From Orientallactaga sibirica (lineage: Eukaryota; Chordata; Mammalia; Rodentia; Dipodidae): a DNA stretch of 64,000 bases. A model generated the notes under the pieces. That model was not told the DNA's origin. It searched no databases and worked only from the letters and a program-made list of their open reading frames with translations. Both the position numbers and the translations under genes were made by a program. The stretch's first letter is position 1. Each line of letters starts with the position of its first letter. This document shows positions 54,856 to 64,000 of the stretch, piece by piece. The stretch spans positions 26,210,001-26,274,000 of the forward strand of contig JAEOAD010000029.1 in assembly GCA_036365145.1 (NCBI GenBank). Reading direction: 5' to 3'.

Positions 54856-56222
54856 GAGTAAGACTTGGCCACTGTCAAGGCTGGGATCAGAAAAAGCAGA
54901 CCAGGCCAAGGGTGGGGAGGTCAAGGACCTCCAGGGAGGTGTGAGAGTCTTGCTCAGACCCCACCTCCAGTGACACCTGGGAGGTTTTGGGAACCAGGTG
55001 TTAGGGAAGGCTTTGCTCAAGGACAGTCTCCTGATGCACGTTATCTCATGATGGATGCTGAGGCCTGTGTGGGCAGTGAGAGTCAGAAGTAGTCCTGGTC
55101 AGACTGTCCCACAGTGCTGGTCACCACAGTGGGTTTCCAGTGAATGGCAGCTGTCTCCTCCACAGGAAAAGTGGTCACTGAAAAGGAGATGAAGGAGGAC
55201 GTGGACCCCCACAGTGGGACTAAGATGTTTTTTCATCTTCAAGGAGCTTGGTAAAAGCAATGGAAAAATCCAACAAAGAAAAGAGAAAAACTCAACAGAC
55301 TTGGGGTACAAAGAAGGGGCAGACACAGCCAGGTCACTGACAAGGTTTTGACTGCCAATAACAACCCCTACAAGCCCAGTGCTGCCAAGCAGGGAAGAAC
55401 ACAGATGCCACCTCAGCCCCAAGTGGTTACAGAGATATTCCAATGCTACTGCTGCCTGCCCTCAGGTCCCAGATGAACGTGGCCATCCATCATGGATGCT
55501 TGTGTGGACTTTGTCCATGTCATCAGACCATCAGAACCCCAATGGGCCCAGAAGACCATGGTTATCCCTGCTTCGTGAGGCCGGGGAGCCTGCCTCCTTT
55601 CTCCTGGTCAGCTCCACTTATGTCCCCTGTGTGAAAGGGGAAAGCAGGTATGGGGGCCAGAGGACCCACAGTCAGTAAGCAATAAAGGACCATCCACACT
55701 GCTCTTGGAAGGAGTCACTTGTCGTCCCTGAACACCCACTCATTGCCATCTGCTTGTCCTGTAAGGCTCCTGTCTGCACTGACATCAGGAGAAGGTGGCT
55801 TTGGAGGTCCCACAGCATGACAGCATGCTTGGAAGGCCTCCCACCACCTGGGAAACAGAACTGGATACTTTGCCTCACTCACTTATACTGTAACACTATA
55901 CAGAATTTGTTTGGTATTTCATTATTTAATTTCTAAGCAACCTATTTTACTACTATTCTGTAAGAGAAAAAATACTACAAAGTTAAGCCTGTGTTATATT
56001 TTTCTGGGCTGTTTTGTTTTAAGGTAACTACTGAGATACTTTCAGCTCAGTTTTTATATGCCAGGTACAGACAATTTGTAGTGGTTACTTTTGTAATTTT
56101 AGTAACATACAAAAGGACCAAATGAGGGCATGGAGGAAAGGTATGGCCATTGGGCTGACAAAGTGGTGACCTATTGAAGTACAATTTCATTTGACTACAG
56201 AAAATTAAAGCACAAAAAAATC
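54856..56222 (+). pseudogene. Processed-pseudogene-like insertion in L1 ORF2
   Basis: A 1.37-kb GC-richer sequence unlike L1 is flanked by AAAATAAATAA at 54845-54855 and 56223-56233. It contains decayed plus-strand frames (99 codons at 55379-55678 and a 60-codon frame at 55754). A long AT-rich 3' part resembles a 3'UTR, then ATTAAAGCAC (a polyadenylation-like hexamer) and A7 lie just before the second duplication. These are the hallmarks of L1-mediated mRNA retrocopying. I do not recognise the parent gene. No introns or splice sites are evident. Confidence 0.75.
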
Positions 56223-56233
56223 AAAATAAATAA

Positions 56234-59200
56234 ACAAACAGAGAAACATCTGGATTAAATGATGTCATAGAACAAATGGCCCTAACAGATATCTATAGAG
56301 CATTCCATCCAAATGCTACAGAATACACTATTTTCTCAGCAGCACATGGAATATTCTCTTAAATATACCATGTATTAGGACACAAAGCAAATCTTAACAA
56401 ATGCAGGAAAGTTGAAATAATTACTTGTACTCTATCTGATCAAAATGGGATTATACTACAAATCAGCAACAAGAAAAACCTCAAAGCACATACAAAATCA
56501 TGGAGAGTAAACAATACACTACTGAATGATGATTAGGTAATTGAAGAAATCAAACAGGAGACCAAATAATTCATAGAATCAAATGATAATGAGAACACAA
56601 CATACCAAAACTTTTGGGGTTCAATGAAGGCAGTCCTGAGAAGAAAACTTATAGCTTTAAGTGCCTATGTTAAGAAATTAGAAAGGTTGCAAGTAAACAA
56701 CTTAATGCTTCACCTTAAGGCCTTGGAAAAAAAGAAAAAGGTAAACTATAAATCAGTAGAAAAGAATAAATAATAAAGATTAGGACATAAATTAATGAAA
56801 AATAAACCAAAAAAATACGAAGAATCAATGAAACAGAGTTGGTTCTTTGAAAGGGTAAATAAGATTAATAAACCCTTAGCAAATTTGACCAAAAGAAAGA
56901 AAAAAGAGACACAAATTAATAAAATTAGAAAAAGGCACCATTACAACAGATATTAAAGAAATTCAGAAAATCATAGGGATATACTTTAAGAATGTATACT
57001 CTACTGAGTTAGAAAATCTGAAAGAAATGGATGATTTCCTAGACTTATATGATCTACCAAAATTAAATCAAGATGAAATAAACTATTTAAATAGACCTAT
57101 AACAAGTAGGGAGATCCAGGCAGTTATATAAAAAAAAAAATCTCCCAACTAAAATAAAAGTTCAAGCCCAGAAGGATTCACTGGTGAATTTTACCAGACC
57201 TTCATGGGAGAATTAATGCCAATGCTTCTCAAACTTTCCCATAAAACTGAAAGGGAAGGAATACTACCAAACTCCTTCTACATAGAAAATAACAGACCAA
57301 CCTCCCTCATGAACACAGATGCAAAAATTCTGAACAAAATATGGCAAACAGAATTCAAGAATATATCAAAAAGATCATTCACCCTGACCAAGTAGGTTTA
57401 TTCCAGAGACACAGGGATGGTTCAACATACACAAATCAATAAATGTAATAGACTGTATAAATGCACTGAAGGAAAAAAAAAGTCACATGATCATCTCAAA
57501 AGATACAGAAAAGGCATTCAACAAAATCCAACATCCCCTTCATGGTAAAAGTATTACAGGAACTGGAAATAGAAGTAACATATCTCAACATAATAATGGC
57601 TATTGATGACAAACCTACAGCCAACATAATAATAAATGGGGAAAACTCGAAGCTTTTACAATAAATTCAGGAATAAGAAAAGGGTCCTACTATCCCCACT
57701 TTTATTTAATATAGTACTGGAAGTCTTAGTTATAGGAATAAGGCAAGAGACACATACAAAGGGGATACAAATTGGAAAGGAAGAGATCAAATTATCATTA
57801 TTTGCAGATAATATGATTCTATACATAAAGGACTCTAAAGACTCTACCAGCAAATTGTTAGAGCTGATAAACACTTTCAGCAACATAGCAGCATAAAAAA
57901 TAAACACATAGAATCAATAGCTCTCCTATATACTAACAACAAACATGCAGAGAATAAAATAAGAGACACTCTCCCATTCATACTTGCCTCAAAAAAAAAT
58001 ATATATATATATGCATGCCTTGGAATAAGCCTAACCAAGGAAGTGAAGGATCTCTATAATGAAAACTTTAACATAGTCAAGGGAGAAATTGCAGAAGACA
58101 CTAGGAAATGGAAAAATACCCCATGTTCTTAGATTGGAAGAATCAATATTGTGAAAATGGCAATCTTATCAAAAGCATCTACACATTTAATGAAATCTCC
58201 ATTAAAATTCCAGAGGCATTCTTCACAGAAACAGAAAAAACAATCCTAAAATTCATTTGGAAGCACAATAACCTCGAATATCTAAAACAATTTTGAGCAA
58301 CAAAAATAAGGCTGGTGGTATCACCATACCCAACTTTAAGCTATATTACAAAGCCATAGTAACAAAAACAGCATGGTACTGGCACAAAAACAGACACATA
58401 GATCAATGGAACAGAATAGAGGACCCAGATGTTAATCCAGGCAGCTGTAGCCATCTGATTTTTAACAAAAATTCCAAAAAAAATTCACTGGAGAAAACAT
58501 AGCCTCTTTAACAAGTGGTGCTGGGAAAACTGGATATCTATATGTAAAAGGATGAAAATAGATCCTTGTCTCTCTCCATGCAAAAGAATCAAGTCCGAAT
58601 GCTTTAGTGACCTTAATATCAGACCTAAAACTCTGACACAGGAAAAAGTAGGGGACACCTTTCAACATATTGGCATAGGCAATGACTTTCTGAATATAAC
58701 TCCAGTTGCTCAGGCAATAAAACCATGGAGCAACAAGTGGGACCTCATGAAATTACAAAGCTTTTGTACAGCAAAGGACACTGTGAATAGAGCAAAGAGA
58801 CAACCTACAGAATGTCAGATGTATAGCTGGCAAAGATTTTCTCCCAGAGGGTTAACATCCAGAATATACAAAGAACTCAAAAAAAAAAAAAAACTAAACA
58901 ATAAGAAATAAAAAAAAAACAATTAAAAAATGAGCTATGGAACAAAATAGAGAGTTCTCAAAAGAAGAAATACAGATGGCATATGAACATCTAAAAAAGT
59001 GTTCTAGATCCATAGCCATCATGGAAATGCAAATTAAAACTATTTTGAGATTCCATTTCACTCCTGTCAGAATGGCTATCATCAAAACAAATGAGGGGCT
59101 GGAGAGATGGCTTAGCAGTTAAGCACTTGCCTGTGAAGCCTACCCCAGTTCGAGGCTCCATTCCCCAGTACCCATGTAAGCACATGCATCTGGAGTCTGT

Positions 59201-59720
59201 TTGCAGTGGCTGGAGGCCCTGGTGCACCCATTCTCTCTCTCTTTCTGTCTGTTGCTCTCAAATAAATAAAAATAAACGAAAAGAAAACAAATGACAATAA
59301 ATGTTGGCAAGGATATAGAAAAAGGGGAACCCTTCTACACTGTTGGTGGGAATGGAGTCTGGTACAGCCATTGTGGAAATCAGTGTGGAAGTTCCTAAGA
59401 CAGCTAAAAATAGACTTACCATATGACCCAGCTATAGCACTCCTAGGCATATATCCTAAGGACTCTTCTTACTACCTTAGAAATACTTATACAACCATGT
59501 TTATCGCTGTTCTATTCAGAATAGCTAAAAAATGGATGTCCCTCAACAGATGAATGGATAATAAAGATGTGGTACATATACACAATGGAGTTCTATTCAC
59601 GGGTAAAGAAAAATGAAATTTGCAGGGAAATGGATGAATCTGTAAAGGATTATACTAATTGAGGTAACCCAGGCCCAGAAAGCCAAATGTTGCATGTTCT
59701 CTGTCATATGTGAATCCTAG
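56234..59720 (+). pseudogene. L1 ORF2 remainder, inactivated
   Basis: The endonuclease end (SDQNG instead of SDHSG near 56440, so the catalytic His is changed) is followed by RT blocks at 57204-57896 and the C-terminus to a TAG at 59718-59720. The RT block [10 protein letters not shown] reads [10 protein letters not shown] near 57500, and FADD reads FADN at 57801-57812. [25 protein letters not shown] is intact at 58293. Frameshifts occur throughout. Confidence 0.9.
59095..59283 (+). mobile_element. tRNA-derived SINE in L1 ORF2
   Basis: GGGGCTGGAGAGATGGCTTAG head, GTTCGAGGCTCCATTCCCC B-box region, CATCTGGAGTCTGTTTGC, a CT tract and AAATAAATAAAAATAAA. AAAACAAATGA lies at 59084-59094 and 59284-59294. 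It lacks the AGCCAGATGCACAAGG segment. Confidence 0.95.
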
Positions 59721-61032
59721 CTACAAATGTTTAGACTTGTGTGTGAGTTGAAACAAAAAATCAGTAGGAGAGGCCATTAAGCTAGAAAAAGGCTATAAGA
59801 GAGGGAGAAGAGGGAAGGACTTAAGGGGATGGTACTGTATATATGTAAGTAGAAAAACAGATTATAGTGAGTGGAATTGCCTAATCAAAACAAGGGGAAG
59901 ACATTGAGTAAAACAAGGATGGGGGAGGGTAAATCAAAATTTAAGATGTTCTGAATAAGATATGTGAATGCCTACTTTTTGGATAATAGCACACCCAGAA
60001 GCCATAGAGTGCTAGTAGAAAGTTTTCAGTGCCAGGGATGGGATACCTTCCAGTGAGTGGTTGGCCAGGGAAGTCCCTGTTGCCTCCAAAACATTACAGG
60101 CTATTGCCAAGGTCCTTGGTTTCCCACCAGAAATAGACCCTATTGCTGAAGACTCCACATGCCTGGGCAACAGGGTTCACTGAGAAATCAAGCTGAGGCT
60201 GAGCTGAAAACCTTCTCCCTGTAGACCAGCCAACTGAAAGCTGGAAAAAGCTGCACTTCACGCAGCCCTTTAGGAGACAGAAGTCATCACCAGTGAAAAC
60301 AGTGGACACTGGAAGCCTCAAGTTTGGCCAGACAGGCCAAATGACTGAACAGGGGCAATAGTGGCATGTCTGTTCTGGGGGAAACCAACTGCTCTCTAAT
60401 TGGACTGGAGGCCCACTCTGTGGGAGGGTATACATGCCTGGTACTGAAAACCTAATCAAAATCCTATGGCAGGGGAGGTCATGAGCCTTAGGAGTATAAA
60501 GTCTGCTCTTGTCTGGCTAAATGCATATATTATGCTCACCAAACTACCCTATAAGCATTACACTTAATGTTCATATTCATATTATTAATGCTACTGTCAC
60601 TTCTGGTTAGAGAAGCTTCTTTTTGTACATGGCAATGACCACTGGGATGACCCAAAAGGCAACACAGTGCTGAGAAGAAGAGACAGAGGAGTGTCCAGCA
60701 CTGAAAAATCTCTATCATACCCTCCAAGGTTCAGGGTCCATTGTGGAAGAGGTGGTGGAAAGAATGTAAGAGCCAAAGGAAGGGTACAACTCCTTACAAT
60801 GCTACTGTCCAGACAGAAATTGGCCTTGATATCCATGACCTCACAGTGTCTAGCACTACCTTCACAAGACCCTCATAATAGGAGGAAAAGATGATGACAT
60901 CAAAATAAAAGAGACTAATGGAGAAAGGGAGGGGATATGACGGAGAATGGAGTTGTGAAGGGGAAAGTGGGGGAGGGGAGGGAATTATCATGGTTTATTG
61001 CCTGTAAGTCAAAAACATTAAAAAAAATAAAA
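59721..61032 (+). mobile_element. L1 copy 2 3'UTR with G-rich tract
   Basis: Runs parallel to 48353-49666. It includes GAAGTCCCTGTTGCCTCC, GGGGGAAACCAACTGCTC and the G-rich tract GGGGAAAGTGGGGGAGGGG (from 60960). It ends TTAAAAAAAATAAAA at the target duplication. There is no convincing AATAAA other than in the tail. Confidence 0.9.
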
Positions 61033-61043
61033 AAGAATTAAAA

Positions 61044-61204
61044 TGGATAAGGTCCTGGCCCTCTCACAATTTACTCTTCAGTGGAGAAATGTAAGCAATA
61101 ATGCAAGCAACAATTTTTATGATGATAGGTACTATAAGAAATATTAGGAAGGGAATGAGACTTAATCCCTTCTTTTAGGTTTATTTTTAATTTATGCTCC
61201 TTTT
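61044..61204. other. Unclassified sequence, faint L2-like
   Basis: GGTCCTGGCCCTCTCACAATTTAC and GCAAGCAACAATTTTTATG are reminiscent of L2 text, which would mean L1 copy 2 inserted into an ancient repeat. Weak. Confidence 0.35.
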
Positions 61205-61421
61205 TCCTACCCTTTTTAAAATTTTATTTCTTTACTTAAGAAAGTGTAGGGAGAAATGAGAACGTATAGACATGCCAGGGCCTCCAACCACTGCAAATGA
61301 GTCTCAGATCCATGAGCCACTTTGTGCATCTGGCTTTACATGAGTATTGGGTAACTGAACCCAGGCCAGCAGGTTTTATAAGCAAGTGCCTTTCACCACT
61401 GAACCATCTCCTCAGTCAGCT
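61205..61421 (-). mobile_element. tRNA-derived SINE, short form
   Basis: Antisense: TTTAAAATTTTATTTC tail, CCAACCACTGCAAATGAG, TGTGCATCTGGCTTTAC, GAGTATTGGGTAACTGAACC, TTTCACCACTGAACCATC. Diverged. Confidence 0.86.
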
Positions 61422-61692
61422 TCCTATCTTTTGTAATATAAATAAAGTATTAACATTCATGCTATCAAGTGAATGACCCAAGGTTCACTAATTTACCCAC
61501 AGAGAGATGGGCTAAACATGAAGGATAATTAGTGGGGAAATGTTCCAGGAAGGCTAGAAAAATAAACATGAACTGGCAGCAGAACTCATTAAATAGCAAA
61601 AAGTTTTGGCACATACCCTCATCCAACATTCTTTTTACTTAAAATTTAGAACATCACATTTTGAAACCTTTCACAATTGCTGCCAAAATAAC
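61422..61692. other. Unclassified sequence
   Basis: I see no gene or repeat. Confidence 0.5.
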
Positions 61693-61764
61693 TCTACCCC
61701 CTCTTCCTCTTCATCCTCCTCCTCCTTTCTTTCTTCTTTCCTTTCCCCCCTCCCTCCCCCCCTA
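61693..61764 (+). repeat. Pyrimidine-rich low-complexity tract
   Basis: CTTCCTCTTCATCCTCCTCC followed by TTTC repeats and C6 runs. Confidence 0.9.
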
Positions 61765-61784
61765 GCTGCACATAATATTAAAGA

Positions 61785-61990
61785 ATTTGGGGGTACTGAA
61801 GATGCCTCACCAGTTAAAAGCACTTGCTTACAAAACCTTCTGTCTGGGTTCAGTTCCCCAGTATCCACATAAAGTCAGTACACAAAGTGACACATGCATC
61901 TGGAGTTCCTTTGCAAGAGACCCTGGCTTGCCTATACACTTTCTTCTCTTCTCTTTTTTTTCTCTCTCTGCTTATAATTTTATAAAAGGA
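61785..61990 (+). mobile_element. tRNA-derived SINE, short form, diverged
   Basis: TGAAGATGCCTCACCAGTTAA head, GGTTCAGTTCCCCAGTATCC, GTGACACATGCATCTGGAG and a CT tract. No clean AATAAA tail. Confidence 0.8.
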
Positions 61991-61992
61991 AA

Positions 61993-62130
61993 GCCAGACA
62001 TGGTGGCACATGCCCTTAATCCCAGCACTCAGGAGGCAAAGGTAGGAGGATCACCGTGAGTTCAAGGCCACCCTGAGACTACATAGTGAATGCCAGGTCA
62101 GCCTGGGCTATAGCGAGACCCTACCTCAAA
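61993..62130 (+). mobile_element. B1 SINE
   Basis: GCCAGACATGGTGGCACATG to GCGAGACCCTACCTC plus A8. Its tail leads straight into a GAAA microsatellite. Confidence 0.94.
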
Positions 62131-62132
62131 AA

Positions 62133-62218
<86 letters not shown>

Positions 62219-62225
62219 AAGAAAG

Positions 62226-62272
<47 letters not shown>

Positions 62273-62294
62273 ATGAATGAATGAATGAATGAAT
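62131..62294 (+). repeat. (GAAA)n-(GAAT)n microsatellite
   Basis: About 33 GAAA units with a few GAGA interruptions, then five to six GAAT units (62271-62293). It is derived from the B1 A-tail. The Lys-Glu-Arg and Phe-Leu-Ser open frames are artefacts. Confidence 0.97.
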
Positions 62295-62297
62295 CTA

Positions 62298-62666
62298 GGG
62301 CTGGAGAAATAGCTTAGACAGTTAAGTGCTGGCCACATAAGCACTAGGACCTGAGTTTGGATCTCTAACACAACACCCATGTAAACATGTCAGACATGGT
62401 GGTATACCTGTAATTCCAGCACTGGAGAAGAGAGGGGATCCTCAGGGCTTGATGGCTAGCTTGCCTAACTGTACGATTGAGCTCCAGGTTCAGTGTGAGA
62501 CACTCTTCTCAAAAAATAAGGTAGAGGGCCAGGCATGGTAGCACATGCCTTTAACCCCAGCACTCCAGAGGCAGAGGTAGGAGGACTGCCCTGAGTTTGA
62601 GGCCACCCTGAGACTACATAGAAAATTCCAGATCAGCCTGGGCTAGAGTGAGACCCTACCAAAAAA

Positions 62667-62709
<43 letters not shown>

Positions 62710-62830
62710 GGTGGAGAGTGATAGAGAAAGATACCCCAACCATCCTTCAGCCTCCACATGCACACATACAATGTGTGTGCATACTCATGAACATGTACAC
62801 ACATACAACATATGGAAAGAATCTGGAAGC
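62298..62830 (+). mobile_element. B4-like SINE split by B1
   Basis: Head GGGCTGGAGAAATAGCTTAG, linker, body TGGTGGTATACCTGTAATTCC, GATGGCTAGCTTGCC, GAGCTCCAGGTTCAGTG and AAAAAATAAGGTAGAG to 62527. It resumes GGTGGAGAGTGATAGAG, then CAGCCTCCACATGCAC, to about 62830. Confidence 0.88.
62528..62703 (+). mobile_element. B1 SINE nested in B4-like SINE
   Basis: GCCAGGCATGGTAGCACATG to GACCCTACC, then an (AAAT)n tail. AAATAAGGTrGAG flanks it at 62514-62526 and 62704-62716, so it entered the A-rich junction of the B4-like element. Confidence 0.95.
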
Positions 62831-62881
62831 CATGTTACAGGAAGAATATGTTGCTGAATTTTAGTTTTGAGCTAATAGAAA

Positions 62882-63479
62882 GCTAAAACAATGTGCTTAT
62901 AAGAAACTTTATCAGTGGACTCAAGCTACAGATTTTAGTTGACTGTGAAAGAATTGTTTTGTACTTAGAGTCTGTTCGAAATGGAATGAGTTGCCCAAGA
63001 AACATTTCAAAAGGAATTCAAGCAGAGCCTATCTGCTTTCCTTTTATAGTTGTAATGGGCCATTTCCACTGGGGCTAGAAATGGTCCTTTAAGATGCTTA
63101 AAAGACTTTAATAATATAAATTGAGCTAAAATGCAAAAAGTCAATGATGAGTGGTCATAGGCCCTGGGGGGGGGAAGCTACTGCTATTTTTCTAAAGGGA
63201 CATGATGTGCCTGTCTAAATTGCTAAAACAATGTGCTTATAAGAAAATGACTTGAGTCTTATGAAACATTTCAAAAGGAATTCAAGCAGAGCCTATCTGA
63301 AATATTTAGAGTTGTAATGGGCCATTTCCATGGGGCTAGAAATGGTCCTTTAAGATGCTTAAAAGACTTTAATAATATAAATTGAGCTAAAATGCAAAAA
63401 GTCAATGATGAGTGGTCATAGGCCCTAGGGGAAGCTACTGCTATTTTTCTAAAGGGACATGATGTGCCTGTCAAATTGC
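62882..63479 (+). repeat. Imperfect 340-bp tandem duplication
   Basis: Unit 1 (62882-63221) and unit 2 (63222-63479) both start GCTAAAACAATGTGCTTATAAG. They share GAAACATTTCAAAAGGAATTC, GGCCATTTCCA, TTAAAAGACTTTAATAATAT and GGGACATGATGTGCCTGTC. Unit 2 lacks about 80 bases near its start and some bases elsewhere. The rest is almost identical. Confidence 0.95.
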
Positions 63480-63906
63480 CTTCTAAATATTTAAGTTTAT
63501 GCCTCTAGATTGAAGCTGCTGACTGATTCGGTCAGAGACGCTTCTCTTATGCAGGGGGAGGTGGTTATTACAGAGAACAAGTGGCTGCTGAATGATCATC
63601 CCTAAAGAGGACATCTATATTACCCGCTTCCAGACTCAAGACCCACTTCACCATTGTGAAGCAGGAGTGGAAAGGACATAAGAGCCCAAGGTACAGGTGA
63701 AGTGATACACATATCTGGGCATGGTATAGCTATTGCACTCAAACTCTCAGCAACTGTGCTTGCCTGCCCAAGACCTGCACAAAACTGGGCCTGTCAACAT
63801 TCTGTCATAGAATGGGGAGGGTCTTGCAAGGCCCCACCCTCCTCTGAGGAGCTATAGGTTCCTAATGGTTTCTGGCAAGGTAGAAGCATTGTAGTTAAAA
63901 AAAAAT
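63480..63906 (+). mobile_element. L1 3'UTR (Lx-like)
   Basis: GATTCGGTCAGAGACGCTTC, GAACAAGTGGCTGCTGAATG, CATTGTGAAGCAGGAGTGG, GACCTGCACAAAACTGGGCC and TAGAATGGGGAGGG follow the order of a rodent L1 3'UTR of the Lx kind. It ends in A9. The duplicated units upstream are probably part of the same 3'UTR. Confidence 0.78.
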
Positions 63907-63911
63907 AGGGG

Positions 63912-64000
63912 GCCAGGCATGGTGGCGCCTGCCTTTAATCCCAGCACTCAGGAGGCAGAGGTAGGAGGATCGCTGTGAGTTCAAGGCCACCCTGAGACTA
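63912..64000 (+). mobile_element. B1 SINE, cut by window end
   Basis: GCCAGGCATGGTGGCGCCTG, CCTTTAATCCCAGCACTC and GAGTTCAAGGCCACCCTGAG are present. The 3' half lies beyond the window. Confidence 0.95.

Larger units (their letters stand above)
52147..61032 (+). mobile_element. L1 copy 2, full length with 11-bp TSD
   Basis: AAGAATTAAAA lies at 52136-52146 and 61033-61043. Between them: a 5' end beginning CAGGAGACTTCCAGTTAAG, a roughly 1-kb 5'UTR, ORF1, ORF2 to 59720 and a 1.3-kb 3'UTR with an A-rich tail. Removing three insertions (53454-53556, 54856-56222, 59095-59283) leaves about 7.2 kb, the size of a complete L1. Stops, frameshifts and lost catalytic residues make it inactive. Confidence 0.93.

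Overview
The window looks like gene-poor nuclear DNA from a rodent. The evidence is its dispersed repeats: B1 (7SL-derived) SINEs on both strands, B4-like composite SINEs with an ID/tRNA-type head and a B1-like body, and L1 copies with the purine-rich 3'UTR seen in rodent L1. More than 25 copies of a tRNA-derived SINE are also present. Each has the head GGGGCTGGAGAGATGGCTTAG, a pyrimidine-rich stretch and an AATAAA-type tail. This SINE resembles the B2-superfamily Dip element known from jerboas and their relatives, so I infer a dipodoid rodent. That lineage call is an inference with moderate to low confidence. I recognise no host protein-coding exon, no structural RNA gene and no CpG island. 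Every long open frame is L1-derived, antisense SINE, or low-complexity repeat.

Layout. 0.0-4.2 kb: L1 3'-end pieces, a B1 tandem pair, an L1 fragment carrying a nested L1 3'UTR insertion, and a B4-like SINE split by a solo LTR. 4.2-16 kb: scattered SINEs, LTR-like elements and a triple-nested SINE cluster at 11.7-12.3 kb. 16-26 kb: mostly unclassified sequence with possible degraded LTR material, nested B1s, and three same-strand tRNA SINEs in 0.8 kb. 27-29 kb: an old L1 broken by younger SINEs. 29-37 kb: SINEs, MIR, L2-like and MER5A-like relics, an L1 with an inverted 5' half, and a second solo LTR. 37-42 kb: an unresolved block with a 47-bp tandem repeat, then a run of minus-strand SINEs.

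42.9-61.0 kb is dominated by two L1 copies in direct orientation. Copy 1 (42939-49666) is 5'-shortened. It has open endonuclease and reverse-transcriptase segments and an ORF1 that has lost its centre. Copy 2 (52147-61032) appears structurally full length with an 11-bp target-site duplication. It is inactivated by substitutions and frameshifts and by three insertions: a 103-bp antisense L1 piece, an unidentified processed-pseudogene-like sequence of about 1.37 kb, and a tRNA SINE. 61-64 kb holds more SINEs, GAAA microsatellites and an L1 3'UTR-like block with an imperfect 340-bp tandem duplication.

Nothing here forms a gene system. What can be recovered is the order in which mobile elements inserted, read from target-site duplications. 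The most distinctive observation is a subfamily of the tRNA SINE with a tandem duplication over its Pol III B-box. All family names come from reading by eye, and no alignment or database search was run.
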